Shown: positions 1-7,216 of the stretch, piece by piece
Layout of the letters: each line of letters starts with the position of its first letter
Position numbering within the stretch: the first letter of the stretch is position 1
Assembly: GCA_934463175.1 (NCBI GenBank)
Contig: CAKSIW010000086.1
Span: forward strand, 1 to 10,533
Length of the DNA: 10,533 nt
Source: an uncultured Clostridia bacterium
Lineage (GTDB): Bacteria > Bacillota > Clostridia > Monoglobales > Monoglobaceae
Reading direction: 5' to 3'
Program-made: the position numbers and the translations under genes
The notes under the pieces: model-generated
Told to the model about the DNA's origin: nothing
Database searches by the model: none
The model's input: only the letters and a program-made list of their open reading frames with translations

Positions 1-1662
1 GGTACAAACGGGACAGATAAGCTGGGAACGGCAAGCCTGTTTGTGGACGGAAAATACATTTCAAGCAAAAGCTTGGGAGCCCTCTCGAAAAGCGACCGAG
101 GTAAGGAATACCGAACAATAATAAACTTTGATAAAGATAACCCAATTTACTTTGATAATATTATTCTGGCGGAGACAGATGGTTTTGCAGCCCCGTGTTT
201 CTCAACAAATTCCTTTAATGTAAGCGGATATGAGATAATCGGATATAGCACGATGACGGCAGTAAGTGCAAAGAATGTGCTGAATACTGCACTGGGAAGC
301 GGCTATAGTGTGGTAATTAAGGATAAAAATGATGGTACAGTTGAGGATAGTACCAATGTTGCTGGCGGAATGAAGGCAGTTGCGGCTGTAAAAGTGACTG
401 TGACAGATACCGAAAGCAACTCATCAAGGAATATAGGCGCCGAAAGCTATAATGTTGAGTATACATTCGGTGTTCTTTATAAGATTTTGGCTTCACTGAC
501 AGGTGAGAATACGACAAGCATTGCCGATAGAAACGGCTGCATTGTATCTGTTGAAAAAAACTCTCTTGGCGGAAAAGTCAATACAGACAGTTATTTGAAG
601 TTTAGCACAGCAACTGCAAATGACTCGCTTGCACGGTTTGCGGTCAATGATTCAAGCGGCACAAAAATTGCGTGCAATGCGGGCAAGATAGTTTTGTACA
701 GCGTTGATATGTTTGTACCCACTGAAAGTCTAGACAAACTTGAATATATCAGGTTTATGAGAAGCGGCGGTGCAAGCAATTCAGAAAAGCTTCCTGTTTC
801 AGATCTTACTGCGGGAACATGGAATAAGATATTATACGTTTTGTATAATGACGGCGAACAGTATTACGGTGATATATACGTTAACGGCGTCCTAAAAAAA
901 GCAAAATACATGGATGGAAAGAAAGCTTTAACCGGGGATTTGAGGTTCTGTGTTTGCTTTAAAGAGGACGGCAAAGTCTTCTACCTCGACAACATCAATA
1001 TTGCGGTTGTTGACAGCTTTGCAAGACCCGAAATCACAACAGATGAATATGTGGCGAGACTTAAGGCCGGAACAGACGGAACGATTGACGGATATAAGGG
1101 AAAGAAGGTCAGTGAAATTAAAAGTGCGGCAAATGGACTGACGGGAGATGTCTGCACTGCGGTCGGTGCAGCGGTGAAAGATGAGGATCTTGCTGAAAAG
1201 GGTATGTATTTTATGGCAACAAAGGATTATTCCGATGCTGCAACATATGGTGTCTATGCGGGAAAATACAGCTATAAATATGTTTTGGGTGAAGAGGATC
1301 ATTCTTTTGGTGCATATACTGTTACGGTCGGAGGCACAAAAATCACGGATAATAAATATTCGGGTATAGGCGAGCTTAAAATTACTGCCCCTGTTTATAA
1401 CTATATGAGTGAAGATTTTAAGGGAATTGCCTTTCTTGCTAAGTTTAATTCAGCCGGAAAGCTTGTTAGTATTGAGAAGACTCAAGAATTCTCGGTTGGT
1501 GCAAAACAATATGATGGTAACAATAAGATAGAGCTTTCGGTAAATATTGCAGATACTAACCATACTTTTAAAGCTTTTATATGGAATTCGTTCAGCGGAA
1601 TGAAGCCGTTAGGAGGAGAGGTTCTGACAATATCGCCGGCGGGTTCCGGTAACGCAGAATAA
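1..1662 (+). CDS. Large modular, probably secreted protein with lectin-like domains (C-terminal part)
   Basis: The reading frame is open from base 1, so the gene begins upstream. 553 residues are visible and the GTG at 43 is not a credible start. Two similar segments are rich in beta-strand patterns and end in short motifs of the type YFDNI/YLDNI (about residues 45-58 and 315-325 of the visible part). This resembles concanavalin/LamG-like modules that bind or surround carbohydrate. Each is followed by a Gly/Ala/Lys-rich stretch. The C-terminal 110 residues look like an immunoglobulin/Fn3-like module ending near FKAFIWNSFSGMKPLGG, a tail style I associate with secreted clostridial polysaccharide enzymes. 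No LPXTG, dockerin or SLH motif is visible at the C-terminus. Any catalytic domain and signal peptide must lie upstream. The stop is TAA and the next gene starts 167 bases later. The fold calls are by eye; the catalytic activity is unknown, though a pectin- or hemicellulose-directed role would suit the neighbours. Confidence 0.7.
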   Translation, partial: GTNGTDKLGTASLFVDGKYISSKSLGALSKSDRGKEYRTIINFDKDNPIYFDNIILAETDGFAAPCFSTNSFNVSGYEIIGYSTMTAVSAKNVLNTALGSGYSVVIKDKNDGTVEDSTNVAGGMKAVAAVKVTVTDTESNSSRNIGAESYNVEYTFGVLYKILASLTGENTTSIADRNGCIVSVEKNSLGGKVNTDSYLKFSTATANDSLARFAVNDSSGTKIACNAGKIVLYSVDMFVPTESLDKLEYIRFMRSGGASNSEKLPVSDLTAGTWNKILYVLYNDGEQYYGDIYVNGVLKKAKYMDGKKALTGDLRFCVCFKEDGKVFYLDNINIAVVDSFARPEITTDEYVARLKAGTDGTIDGYKGKKVSEIKSAANGLTGDVCTAVGAAVKDEDLAEKGMYFMATKDYSDAATYGVYAGKYSYKYVLGEEDHSFGAYTVTVGGTKITDNKYSGIGELKITAPVYNYMSEDFKGIAFLAKFNSAGKLVSIEKTQEFSVGAKQYDGNNKIELSVNIADTNHTFKAFIWNSFSGMKPLGGEVLTISPAGSGNAE

Positions 1663-1667
1663 TATTA

Positions 1668-1738
1668 AGGCTTGCTGTGTTAGTTTTGACATTATTTAAA
1701 GGGCAGCGTGGTGAATTAATGCAGCAGGCTTATTTTTA
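1668..1738 (+). terminator. Possible terminator after the secreted-protein gene
   Basis: Bases 1668-1677 can pair with 1722-1731 over 10 positions (two G-U pairs), and the second arm is followed by a T-rich run (ATTTTTAG). It starts six bases after the stop codon. The loop is long (44 bases), so this is a weak candidate. It would separate the secreted protein from the GH130 operon. Confidence 0.3.
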
Positions 1739-1763
1739 GATATGTTTCAAAATTTAAAATTGC

Positions 1764-1778
1764 CGCGAAACGTTGCAA
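1764..1778 (+). promoter_or_regulatory. Possible LacI-type operator-like site upstream of the operon
   Basis: The stretch CGCGAAACGTTGCAA has a central AACGTT palindrome with GC-flanked arms, like operators of LacI-family sugar repressors, which centre on a CG step. It lies about 55 bases before the GH130 start, in the only sizeable gap before the four-gene unit. Symmetry beyond the core is imperfect and no regulator gene is intact in the window. A TTGACA hexamer lies at 1686-1691, but no convincing -10 box is found at 16-18 bases from it. Confidence 0.2.
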
Positions 1779-1815
1779 CCGCACGGCAGTACCGGTAATT
1801 TTATTTTTCACAAAC

Positions 1816-1821
1816 GGAGGA
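1816..1821 (+). promoter_or_regulatory. Ribosome binding site deciding the GH130 start
   Basis: GGAGGA lies 8 bases before the ATG at 1830. This selects that ATG over an in-frame upstream alternative at 1773, which has no such site and would add 19 unconserved-looking residues. Confidence 0.8.
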
Positions 1822-1829
1822 CAAAAAGA

Positions 1830-2735
1830 ATGAGACTGTTGAAAAAATATGAGAATAATCCGGTGATGTCACCGGACAAAATGCCGCGTGAGGTGCTGTA
1901 TACTTTTAATCCCGGAGCAATAAAGCATAACGGAGAATACATACTTGTTATGGACACAACCGGACTTGACGATATACACAGACTGTGGATTGCAAGAAGC
2001 CGTGACGGATATAGTTTCACACCCGAACCCGAGCCGCTGAAGATGCCGCCGAAGGATCCGTATCACCCAGAGATGAACACTTATGACCCGAGAATCACCA
2101 AAATCGGAGATGAGTATATTCTGATTTATGCAAGCGACCTTGAACAGAATGAGGCAAGACTCGGGATTCTGAGAACCAAGGATTTTGAGAGTTTTGAGAG
2201 AGTGTGTACGGGAAGCGAGCTTGGAAACAGAAACGGGGCGCTTTTTCCCGAGAAATACAAAGATCTTTATTTCAGGCTTGAGCGTCCGTTCGGAAACGAG
2301 ATGGAACCTTGCTCGATGTGGATGAGCTTTTCACCGGATCTGACATATTGGGGCAATGCAAGACCGATATTCTACAAAGGAAAGCCTTTTAAGGACGGGT
2401 TCAAAATGGGTGCGGGGGCTGTGCCGATCAGAACCGATAAGGGCTGGCTTGAAATATATCATACGGTTTCAACAACGTGCAACGGATTTATATACAGACT
2501 GAAGGCGTGTCTGCTTGATTTTGAAAAGCCGTGGGAGATCATCGGACACAGTGATTTCATTCTCTGGCCCGAGCATGACTATGAAATGCGCGGAAGAGTT
2601 TCAAATGTTGTGTTTACATGCAACGCGATTCCCGAGGAGGACGGAACGGTGAAAATATACTACGGTGCGGCTGACACAAACATCGGGCTTGCAACGGGAA
2701 AGATTTCGGAGCTTGTTGACGCGTGCCTGGGATAA
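1830..2735 (+). CDS. GH130 family beta-mannoside phosphorylase-like enzyme
   Basis: 301 residues from the ATG with a good ribosome site. The family is recognised from its five-bladed-propeller motif set: FNPGA at 26-30, YDPRIT at 85-90 (Asp86 would be the proton-donor Asp of GH130), FPEKY and RLERP around 139-153, GAGAVPIRT with GWLEIYHT at 194-212, and YYGAADT at 277-283. Known GH130 members split beta-mannosides (mannosyl-glucose, mannobiose, N-glycan mannose-GlcNAc) with phosphate to give mannose-1-phosphate; a few are hydrolases. The exact substrate cannot be read from the sequence. No signal peptide is seen, so it should act in the cytoplasm on imported oligosaccharides. It is the first gene of the four-gene unit and the next start is 32 bases downstream. 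The length is normal for the family and there is no sign of damage. Confidence 0.88.
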   Translation: MRLLKKYENNPVMSPDKMPREVLYTFNPGAIKHNGEYILVMDTTGLDDIHRLWIARSRDGYSFTPEPEPLKMPPKDPYHPEMNTYDPRITKIGDEYILIYASDLEQNEARLGILRTKDFESFERVCTGSELGNRNGALFPEKYKDLYFRLERPFGNEMEPCSMWMSFSPDLTYWGNARPIFYKGKPFKDGFKMGAGAVPIRTDKGWLEIYHTVSTTCNGFIYRLKACLLDFEKPWEIIGHSDFILWPEHDYEMRGRVSNVVFTCNAIPEEDGTVKIYYGAADTNIGLATGKISELVDACLG

Positions 2736-2753
2736 TTTAAGCGAATCAAACAT

Positions 2754-2770
2754 AAGGAGTGAAAAGATTG
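2754..2770 (+). promoter_or_regulatory. Ribosome site indicating a TTG start
   Basis: AAGGAG at 2754-2759 overlaps the upstream in-frame GTG at 2759, so that GTG cannot be served by it. The TTG at 2768 lies 8 bases after the site at ideal spacing, which makes TTG the likely initiator of the nucleoside hydrolase gene. Confidence 0.65.
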
Positions 2771-3685
2771 GAACAGAAAAAAAAGAAGATTCCGGTTATA
2801 ATTGATACGGATATCGGAGGAGATATAGATGATACGTGGGCGCTCACGTTTGCTCTTCTCCGTGAGGAGTTTGATATTAAGCTGATTACCACAGTTTTGG
2901 GCGATCCTACATACGGAGCAAAGATAATTGCAAAAATAAATGAGAGCTGCGGAAAAGGAAAAATTGATCTGGGATTCGGCAAAACAAGCGATGAAAAGCC
3001 CGGCTGTCAGGCAGAATGGGTTGAAAGCTACAATCTTTCGGACTATAAGGGTAAAATATATGAGGATGGCATCGGAAGAATGATTGAGGTTGTCAGAGAA
3101 AGTGCCGAGCAGGTGACAATTCTTGCTCTCGGACCGTGTTCAAACCTTGCAGAGGCATCAAAAAGATACCCCGAAATCGCAGACAAGGTTCGCGTTGTCG
3201 GAGTTTTCGGTGCTGTTCGCGTGGGATACTTCGGAGGCGAGGTATGTCCCGAGTACAATGTTATGGCTGATGTTGATGCCGCACGCACATTCCTTTCGGT
3301 GTATAAAAATGCTTTGATAACGCCGATTGACACTTGTTTTGACGCTGTACTTGACAAAAGCCGATATAAAATGATAGAAAGTTGCCGTAAAAACAGCCGT
3401 GCTGTTGACGCGCTTTTGGAAAATTTTGAAGTATGGGGAAGAAAGCATCCGCGATGGAAGAACGAGAGCTTTGACCACACCTCAGAGCTGTGTGATACCG
3501 TAGCGGTGTATCTTGCCATAACCAATAAGGGACTTGTCAATGAAAAACTTTGTCTTGAGGTTGAAGATGACGGAAAAATAATTGAGACAGACAGCGGCAC
3601 AAAGATCGAGGCAGCAATGGAATGGAGCGATCTTAGCTATTTCCTTGATTTCCTGACAGATACATATTGTAATGCAAAAAACTGA
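2768..3685 (+). CDS. Nucleoside hydrolase family protein (IUNH-like ribosidase)
   Basis: 305 residues from the TTG start. The N-terminus carries the calcium-binding Asp cluster of inosine-uridine nucleoside hydrolases as DTDIGGDIDDTWAL (residues 13-26), a longer spacing than the classical DxDPGxDDxxA form. LALGPCSNLAEA in the middle and EYNVMADVDAA further on match the conserved substrate-pocket blocks. Near the C-terminus the block is ELCDTVAVYLA, where many classical enzymes have HDP. The metal-ligand Asp is kept but the catalytic His is replaced by Cys, as in divergent members of the superfamily. Expected chemistry is cleavage of an N-ribosidic or related bond, releasing ribose or another sugar. 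It lies 32 bases after GH130 and 18 bases before a ribokinase, which supports ribose release. It is cytoplasmic, as no signal peptide is seen. The real substrate may not be a standard nucleoside. Confidence 0.85.
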   Translation: MEQKKKKIPVIIDTDIGGDIDDTWALTFALLREEFDIKLITTVLGDPTYGAKIIAKINESCGKGKIDLGFGKTSDEKPGCQAEWVESYNLSDYKGKIYEDGIGRMIEVVRESAEQVTILALGPCSNLAEASKRYPEIADKVRVVGVFGAVRVGYFGGEVCPEYNVMADVDAARTFLSVYKNALITPIDTCFDAVLDKSRYKMIESCRKNSRAVDALLENFEVWGRKHPRWKNESFDHTSELCDTVAVYLAITNKGLVNEKLCLEVEDDGKIIETDSGTKIEAAMEWSDLSYFLDFLTDTYCNAKN

Positions 3686-3703
3686 TGCTTGGCGGTGATA
3701 TAA

Positions 3704-4609
3704 GTGAAAAAGGTCTGTATAGTGGGCAGCATAAATATGGATTTGGTGATTGAAACCGATTATCCGCCGGTTATGGGCGAGACGGTTTGCGGCAGCGGAT
3801 TTAAAACGATACCCGGTGGCAAAGGGGCAAATCAGGCTATCGCCGCCGCAAAACTCGGAAACGAGGTTTCGTTCATCGGAGCAGTCGGAGAGGATTCGTT
3901 CGGCGAGACGCTTTGTGCAAATCTTAAAAGCGTTGGGATTGATATCTCGGGTATCAAAAGAACCGGTACAAGCGGCATTGCGATGATTGTTGTGTCGGGC
4001 GGCGATAATACAATCATCCTTGAGGGCGGAGCAAATCAAAAGGTGATGCCTGAGATTATTGACAGACACATCGATTTGATTAAAGACTGTGATACGGTGG
4101 TTTTTCAGCTTGAAATCCCGCCCGAAACTGTTTTGTATGCGATGAAGTGTGCAAAGAAACTGGGTAAAACCGTTTTGCTGAATCCTGCGCCGATATCGGG
4201 ATTTAAGGATGAAATGCTTAAGTACACTGATATATTTATTCCGAATCAGCATGAAGCCGGAAACCTGCTGGGTATGAAAATTGATGACGCAGAGGCGGCG
4301 AAAATTGCCTGCGAGCGTCTTATGCAGCTTGGAATCCGACAGGTAATCATAACGCTTGGTGCTGACGGCTGTGTGTATAATGCTGAAGACGAAATAAAGC
4401 ATACGAAGGCTTTCCGTGTCTGTGCGGTTGATTCAACTGCGGCAGGAGATAGCTTTATAGGTGCATTCTGCTCTGAAACGGATGTGAGCGGAATTGATGC
4501 GGCAGTCAGGTATGCGTCTGCTGTCAGTGCAATCGCGGTGAGTAGAAAAGGGGCCTCAACTTCAATTCCGACTCGCGAAGAGACAGAAAAATTTTTGAAA
4601 GATGTATGA
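3704..4609 (+). CDS. rbsK: Ribokinase (PfkB family)
   Basis: 301 residues from a GTG start, with GGCGGTGAT just upstream resembling the ribosome site. All PfkB/ribokinase landmarks are present: GSINMDLV at 8-15, GGKGANQAIAAAKLG at 38-52 (sugar binding), LLNPAPI at 158-164, LGADGCVYN at 218-226, the anion hole and catalytic base in DSTAAGDSF (Asp249), and RKGASTSIP near the end, typical of ribokinase proper. It phosphorylates ribose at O5 with ATP, feeding the pentose phosphate pathway. It sits directly after the nucleoside hydrolase, which suggests the two form a ribose-salvage pair. The stop codon region overlaps the upstream in-frame ATG of the next gene, so translation is probably coupled. 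Other PfkB sugars cannot be excluded, but the motif set fits RbsK best. Confidence 0.88.
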   Translation: MKKVCIVGSINMDLVIETDYPPVMGETVCGSGFKTIPGGKGANQAIAAAKLGNEVSFIGAVGEDSFGETLCANLKSVGIDISGIKRTGTSGIAMIVVSGGDNTIILEGGANQKVMPEIIDRHIDLIKDCDTVVFQLEIPPETVLYAMKCAKKLGKTVLLNPAPISGFKDEMLKYTDIFIPNQHEAGNLLGMKIDDAEAAKIACERLMQLGIRQVIITLGADGCVYNAEDEIKHTKAFRVCAVDSTAAGDSFIGAFCSETDVSGIDAAVRYASAVSAIAVSRKGASTSIPTREETEKFLKDV

Positions 4610-4625
4610 GATACCCAAAATGATT

Positions 4626-4633
4626 AAAGGAGA
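4626..4633 (+). promoter_or_regulatory. Ribosome binding site deciding the GH105 start
   Basis: AAAGGAGA lies about 7 bases before the ATG at 4641. Two earlier in-frame ATGs (4602, overlapping the ribokinase end, and 4620) lack a comparable site, so 4641 is preferred. Confidence 0.75.
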
Positions 4634-4640
4634 TTTTAAT

Positions 4641-5801
4641 ATGACAAACTACTTTGGGCTTAATAAAAAGGGCACCTGTTTATTGGATTACGCAAAAGAA
4701 CTTTGCGATGAATTAATGGATGAATACGATGTCAAGACACTTCCGATTGCAGGAACATTTAGCTATATTCAAGGCGTTTTGCTTCTAGGATATCAGAAGC
4801 TTTATAAGGCAACGGGAGACAAAAAGTATTATGATTTTGCCAAGGAGTGGATTGATTATCATGTGACCTCCGACGGAAAAATAATTGACCCTGACCGAAG
4901 TGTTCCTTATTTTACGCTCGGGACGCTTGATTATCGTCAGCCGGGAAATTTGCTGTTTGACATTTATGATGAAACACATGACGAAAGATACAAAAAAGCA
5001 CTGACACTGCTTACCGAAACAATGAAGGATTTTCCGAGAAATTCAAAGGGGTCATTCTGGCATAATGATTATGGTACAAATCAGGTGTGGCTTGATGGGC
5101 TGTATATGATTTCTCCGCTTCTTGCTCATTATGCCGCACGGTTTGACAAGCCTGAACTTTTTGACGCAGTTGCGTTGCAGATTACAAACATGTATGAAAA
5201 CATGCAAAATGATGAAGGACTTTTGCTTCACGGTTGGTGCGAGGATAAGTCTGCAAAATGGGCAAAGGGCGATAAGGGACTTTCGGAGACGGTTTGGGCA
5301 AGGGCTTGCGGCTGGGTTGTAACAGCTATTGCGGACATTTTGGACTATTTCCCGAAAAATCATAATAAATATAACAGAATTGTTGAGACTCAGAACAAGC
5401 TTTTATCTGCCATATCAAAGTATCAGGATTCGGACGGGCTTTGGCATCAGGTTCTCGATAAGCCTGAGAATGCGGATAATCCACAGGAAAGCTCGGCAAG
5501 CTGTTTGTTCCTTTATGCCGCGGCAAAGGGAATGCGCGGAGGATATGTCGAGAATTATAGCGATATGATTGACATGGGTCTGAGCGGAATCCTTAGACAT
5601 GTTGTCAAAAAAGATGAGAACGGCAGAATAATTATCAGCAAGATTTGCGCCGGACTGTGCATTGAAACGGGAACATATGATCACTATGTCAATAAAGCAG
5701 AATTTATCGATAATGACAGTCATGGAACGGGTTTGTTTGTTCAAATGTGCACAGCGGTTTATGAATTATGCCGTAAAGTTACTTCTAACGATGCAAATTG
5801 A
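4641..5801 (+). CDS. GH105 unsaturated rhamnogalacturonyl/glucuronyl hydrolase (YteR/YesR-like)
   Basis: 386 residues, a normal length for GH105. The (alpha/alpha)6-barrel motif set is clear: TNQVWLDGLYM at 146-156, where Asp152 matches the catalytic Asp of YteR, then GLLLHGWCED, VWARACGWV at 219-226, YQDSDGLWHQVLD at 261-273 and ESSAS at 283-287. Near the end, HGTGLFVQM fits the family's conserved GxG...FL region. Such enzymes remove the 4,5-unsaturated uronic acid left at the non-reducing end by polysaccharide lyases, typically from rhamnogalacturonan I. No signal peptide is visible, so it is cytoplasmic. It is the last intact gene of the operon. Its presence implies that a pectin-type lyase acts upstream in the pathway, perhaps the truncated secreted protein or a gene outside the window. 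One oddity is that the usual ARGNGW motif reads ARACGW. Confidence 0.88.
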   Translation: MTNYFGLNKKGTCLLDYAKELCDELMDEYDVKTLPIAGTFSYIQGVLLLGYQKLYKATGDKKYYDFAKEWIDYHVTSDGKIIDPDRSVPYFTLGTLDYRQPGNLLFDIYDETHDERYKKALTLLTETMKDFPRNSKGSFWHNDYGTNQVWLDGLYMISPLLAHYAARFDKPELFDAVALQITNMYENMQNDEGLLLHGWCEDKSAKWAKGDKGLSETVWARACGWVVTAIADILDYFPKNHNKYNRIVETQNKLLSAISKYQDSDGLWHQVLDKPENADNPQESSASCLFLYAAAKGMRGGYVENYSDMIDMGLSGILRHVVKKDENGRIIISKICAGLCIETGTYDHYVNKAEFIDNDSHGTGLFVQMCTAVYELCRKVTSNDAN

Positions 5802-5819
5802 AAATGGGTTCTATAATGA

Positions 5820-6450
5820 ATGACAGAATATAAGCAGAAAAGTGTTTTTTTGAATATGGAGTTTGGAGTTTGGAGTGTTTTTCCATTTTGGAATAAGGAC
5901 ATTTTATGAGGGTCATACGGATTGGGACGGATTTTCGATGCCCACTGAGGGTTTCAAGCCTACAGAGCTTGACTGTGAAAACTGGATTTTAGCAGTGCAC
6001 GATGCCGGGGCAAAATATGCGGTCCTGGTTTGCAAGCACCACGATGGATTTGCAAACTGACCTTCAAAATACACAGATTACGGGATTCAGAATACCGCAT
6101 ATAAGGATGGTAAAGGTAACGTTGTTAAAGAGTTTGTTGACGCGTGCAGAAAATACGGCTTGGCTGTCGGTTTGTACTATTCTCCCGCATAGGAGGAATA
6201 TAAGGAAATCTCGGATTCTGAATATGACGATTGTTTTATCAATCAAATCAGTGAGCTTTTAACAATCTACGGGAATATTGATTACTTGTGGTTTGACGGC
6301 TGTGGATCGGAGAATCACCAATGTGACCTAGTGCGTATTGTTGGCGTCATACGCCGGTTACAACCGGAGATTCTTTTGTTTAACATATGGGATCCCGATA
6401 CGCGTTGGGGTGGAAATGAAAGCGGTGTTGCACCGATTGACTGTAATTAA
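5820..6450 (+). pseudogene. GH29 alpha-L-fucosidase-like gene, broken N-terminal half
   Basis: The ATG at 5820 opens a frame that reaches MEFGV and is then thrown off by a 7-base tandem duplication at 5858-5875. The continuing frame, from about 5863, gives FFHFGIRTFYEGHTDWDG and KYAVLVCKHHDGFAN, classical GH29 barrel motifs. It then meets TGA at 6058-6060 where family members have Trp, and continues into a YGLAVGLYYSP-like strand. TAG follows at 6190-6192, then IDYLWFDGCG, whose Asp (codon 6295-6297) matches the GH29 nucleophile. The frame ends at TAA 6448-6450 after GVAPIDC, about half way through a normal fucosidase. The gene has thus a frameshift, two nonsense changes and a lost 3' half. 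The intact ancestor would have cleaved alpha-L-fucose or a related sugar from plant or host glycans. The substrate is unknown, and no clear ribosome site is seen at the start. Confidence 0.82.
5858..5875 (+). repeat. 7-base tandem duplication (GGAGTTT x2 plus GGAG)
   Basis: GGAGTTTGGAGTTTGGAG holds two full copies and a partial third copy of GGAGTTT. Removing one 7-base copy joins the upstream frame (start 5820) to the downstream GH29 frame exactly, giving MEFGVFFHFG. The extra copy is therefore the frameshifting lesion. Confidence 0.85.
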
Positions 6451-6965
6451 ATGATGCTGTCGATTGTACATCAATTGCAAAAATCACATTGCCATATACT
6501 GCTCAAAATGATGTTAAATTTGCATCAATTCACTCAAATCCGCCGGGAAGAAAAACAAACATAGACGGCATTTTGTTTAAAAACTATGGCAAAGGAAAAA
6601 TTTTATGGTCGGCTGTACCTATAGAGTGCGGAAAAATGTATGATTACTCGGAGATACTGATAAATATGTTAGAAAATTTCTTTGGGTATTCTGAACCGTC
6701 ATTTAAATCAGACGCTCCTGCAGACGTAGAAATAACGGAATTTAAAGATAGCGATAGTATTTATATTAATGTTAATTTGCTATGCAGGGATTATAAGGCG
6801 AGAAAGGTGGGAGATATAGAGGTTAAGGTGAAATGTGATAGATTCCCCAAAAAAATATTGCTGCTACCTGATGAGAAAGAGATTGGGTATGATTTCTCCG
6901 AAGGATATGTAAAATTTGACGTTAAGAAACTTGATATTTTTGCGATGTATAAAATTGTGCTGTAA
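6447..6965 (+). pseudogene. C-terminal remnant of a glycosidase-like protein (GH42-type trimerisation/GHL6-like tail)
   Basis: An open frame of about 172 residues without a credible start; an in-frame stop lies at 6444-6446. It contains FASIHSNPPG, then YGKGKILWSAVPIE, then a helix-like LINMLENFFG. These features recall the C-terminal domain that follows GH42-type/hypothetical glycosyl hydrolase 6-like barrels. The last 80 residues look like a beta-sandwich (VEITEF, IYINVNLL, KKILLLPDEKEI, FAMYKIVL). It follows the GH29 remnant directly but in another frame, so a deletion fused two genes or removed the middle of one. The family assignment rests on remembered motif style and is moderate; only the truncation is plain. 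Confidence 0.55.
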
Positions 6966-7216
6966 TATAACAGGTTGGGATGTGCTTCTGGGATTTCGTC
7001 TGCGCCGACAAGTTTATGTACATACGAGCCGCAGTTTGCAAGTGATGTTTATGCAATGTATCAGTCGGTTTTATATGGGGACCCTGCGTATCAGAGGATG
7101 AAAGTTATAAGGAAGAGTGGATGTCAGAGGAAATGCAAAGTTGTTTCTGCAGCCGAGACGATTGTTATTTTAAAACACTTTGCTGAAAACCCTGTATGGA
7201 ATCAATGCTTTGATAA
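6966..7216 (+). pseudogene. Unrecognised, frameshifted coding remnant
   Basis: The frame following the previous stop reads LGCASGISSAPTSLCTYEP, then FASDVYAMYQSVLYGDPAYQ, which looks protein-like (aromatic and Gly/Pro spacing). After about 7095 the protein-like reading moves to another frame (DESYKEEWMSEEMQ), and it returns later to give HFAENPVWNQCFDN before the stop near 7220. This pattern suggests two small compensating indels in a decayed gene. I do not recognise the family and see no start codon with a ribosome site. The stretch could be the C-terminal part of another enzyme of the same sugar locus. Confidence 0.4.

Noticed and set aside
1773..1829. Upstream in-frame start adding 19 residues to GH130
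   Set aside because: It lacks a ribosome site, the added residues show no family similarity, and the ATG at 1830 has GGAGGA at 8 bases.
2759..2767. GTG at 2759 as start of the nucleoside hydrolase
   Set aside because: It overlaps the Shine-Dalgarno sequence itself. The TTG at 2768 is at ideal distance.
3043..3600. Long - strand open frame (185 codons) opposite the nucleoside hydrolase
   Set aside because: Ser/Arg-rich, low-complexity-like translation with no motif. It is a mirror of the well-supported + strand gene.
3482..4402. 306-codon - strand open frame opposite the ribokinase
   Set aside because: The + strand ribokinase has all family motifs. The antisense translation is rich in His, Cys, Arg and Ile with no domain and no ribosome site.
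6058..6060. Recoded TGA (selenocysteine or TGA=Trp)
   Set aside because: The position is Trp in the family, the gene has a further TAG and a frameshift, no SECIS-like hairpin is obvious next to it, and TGA ends other genes in the window normally.
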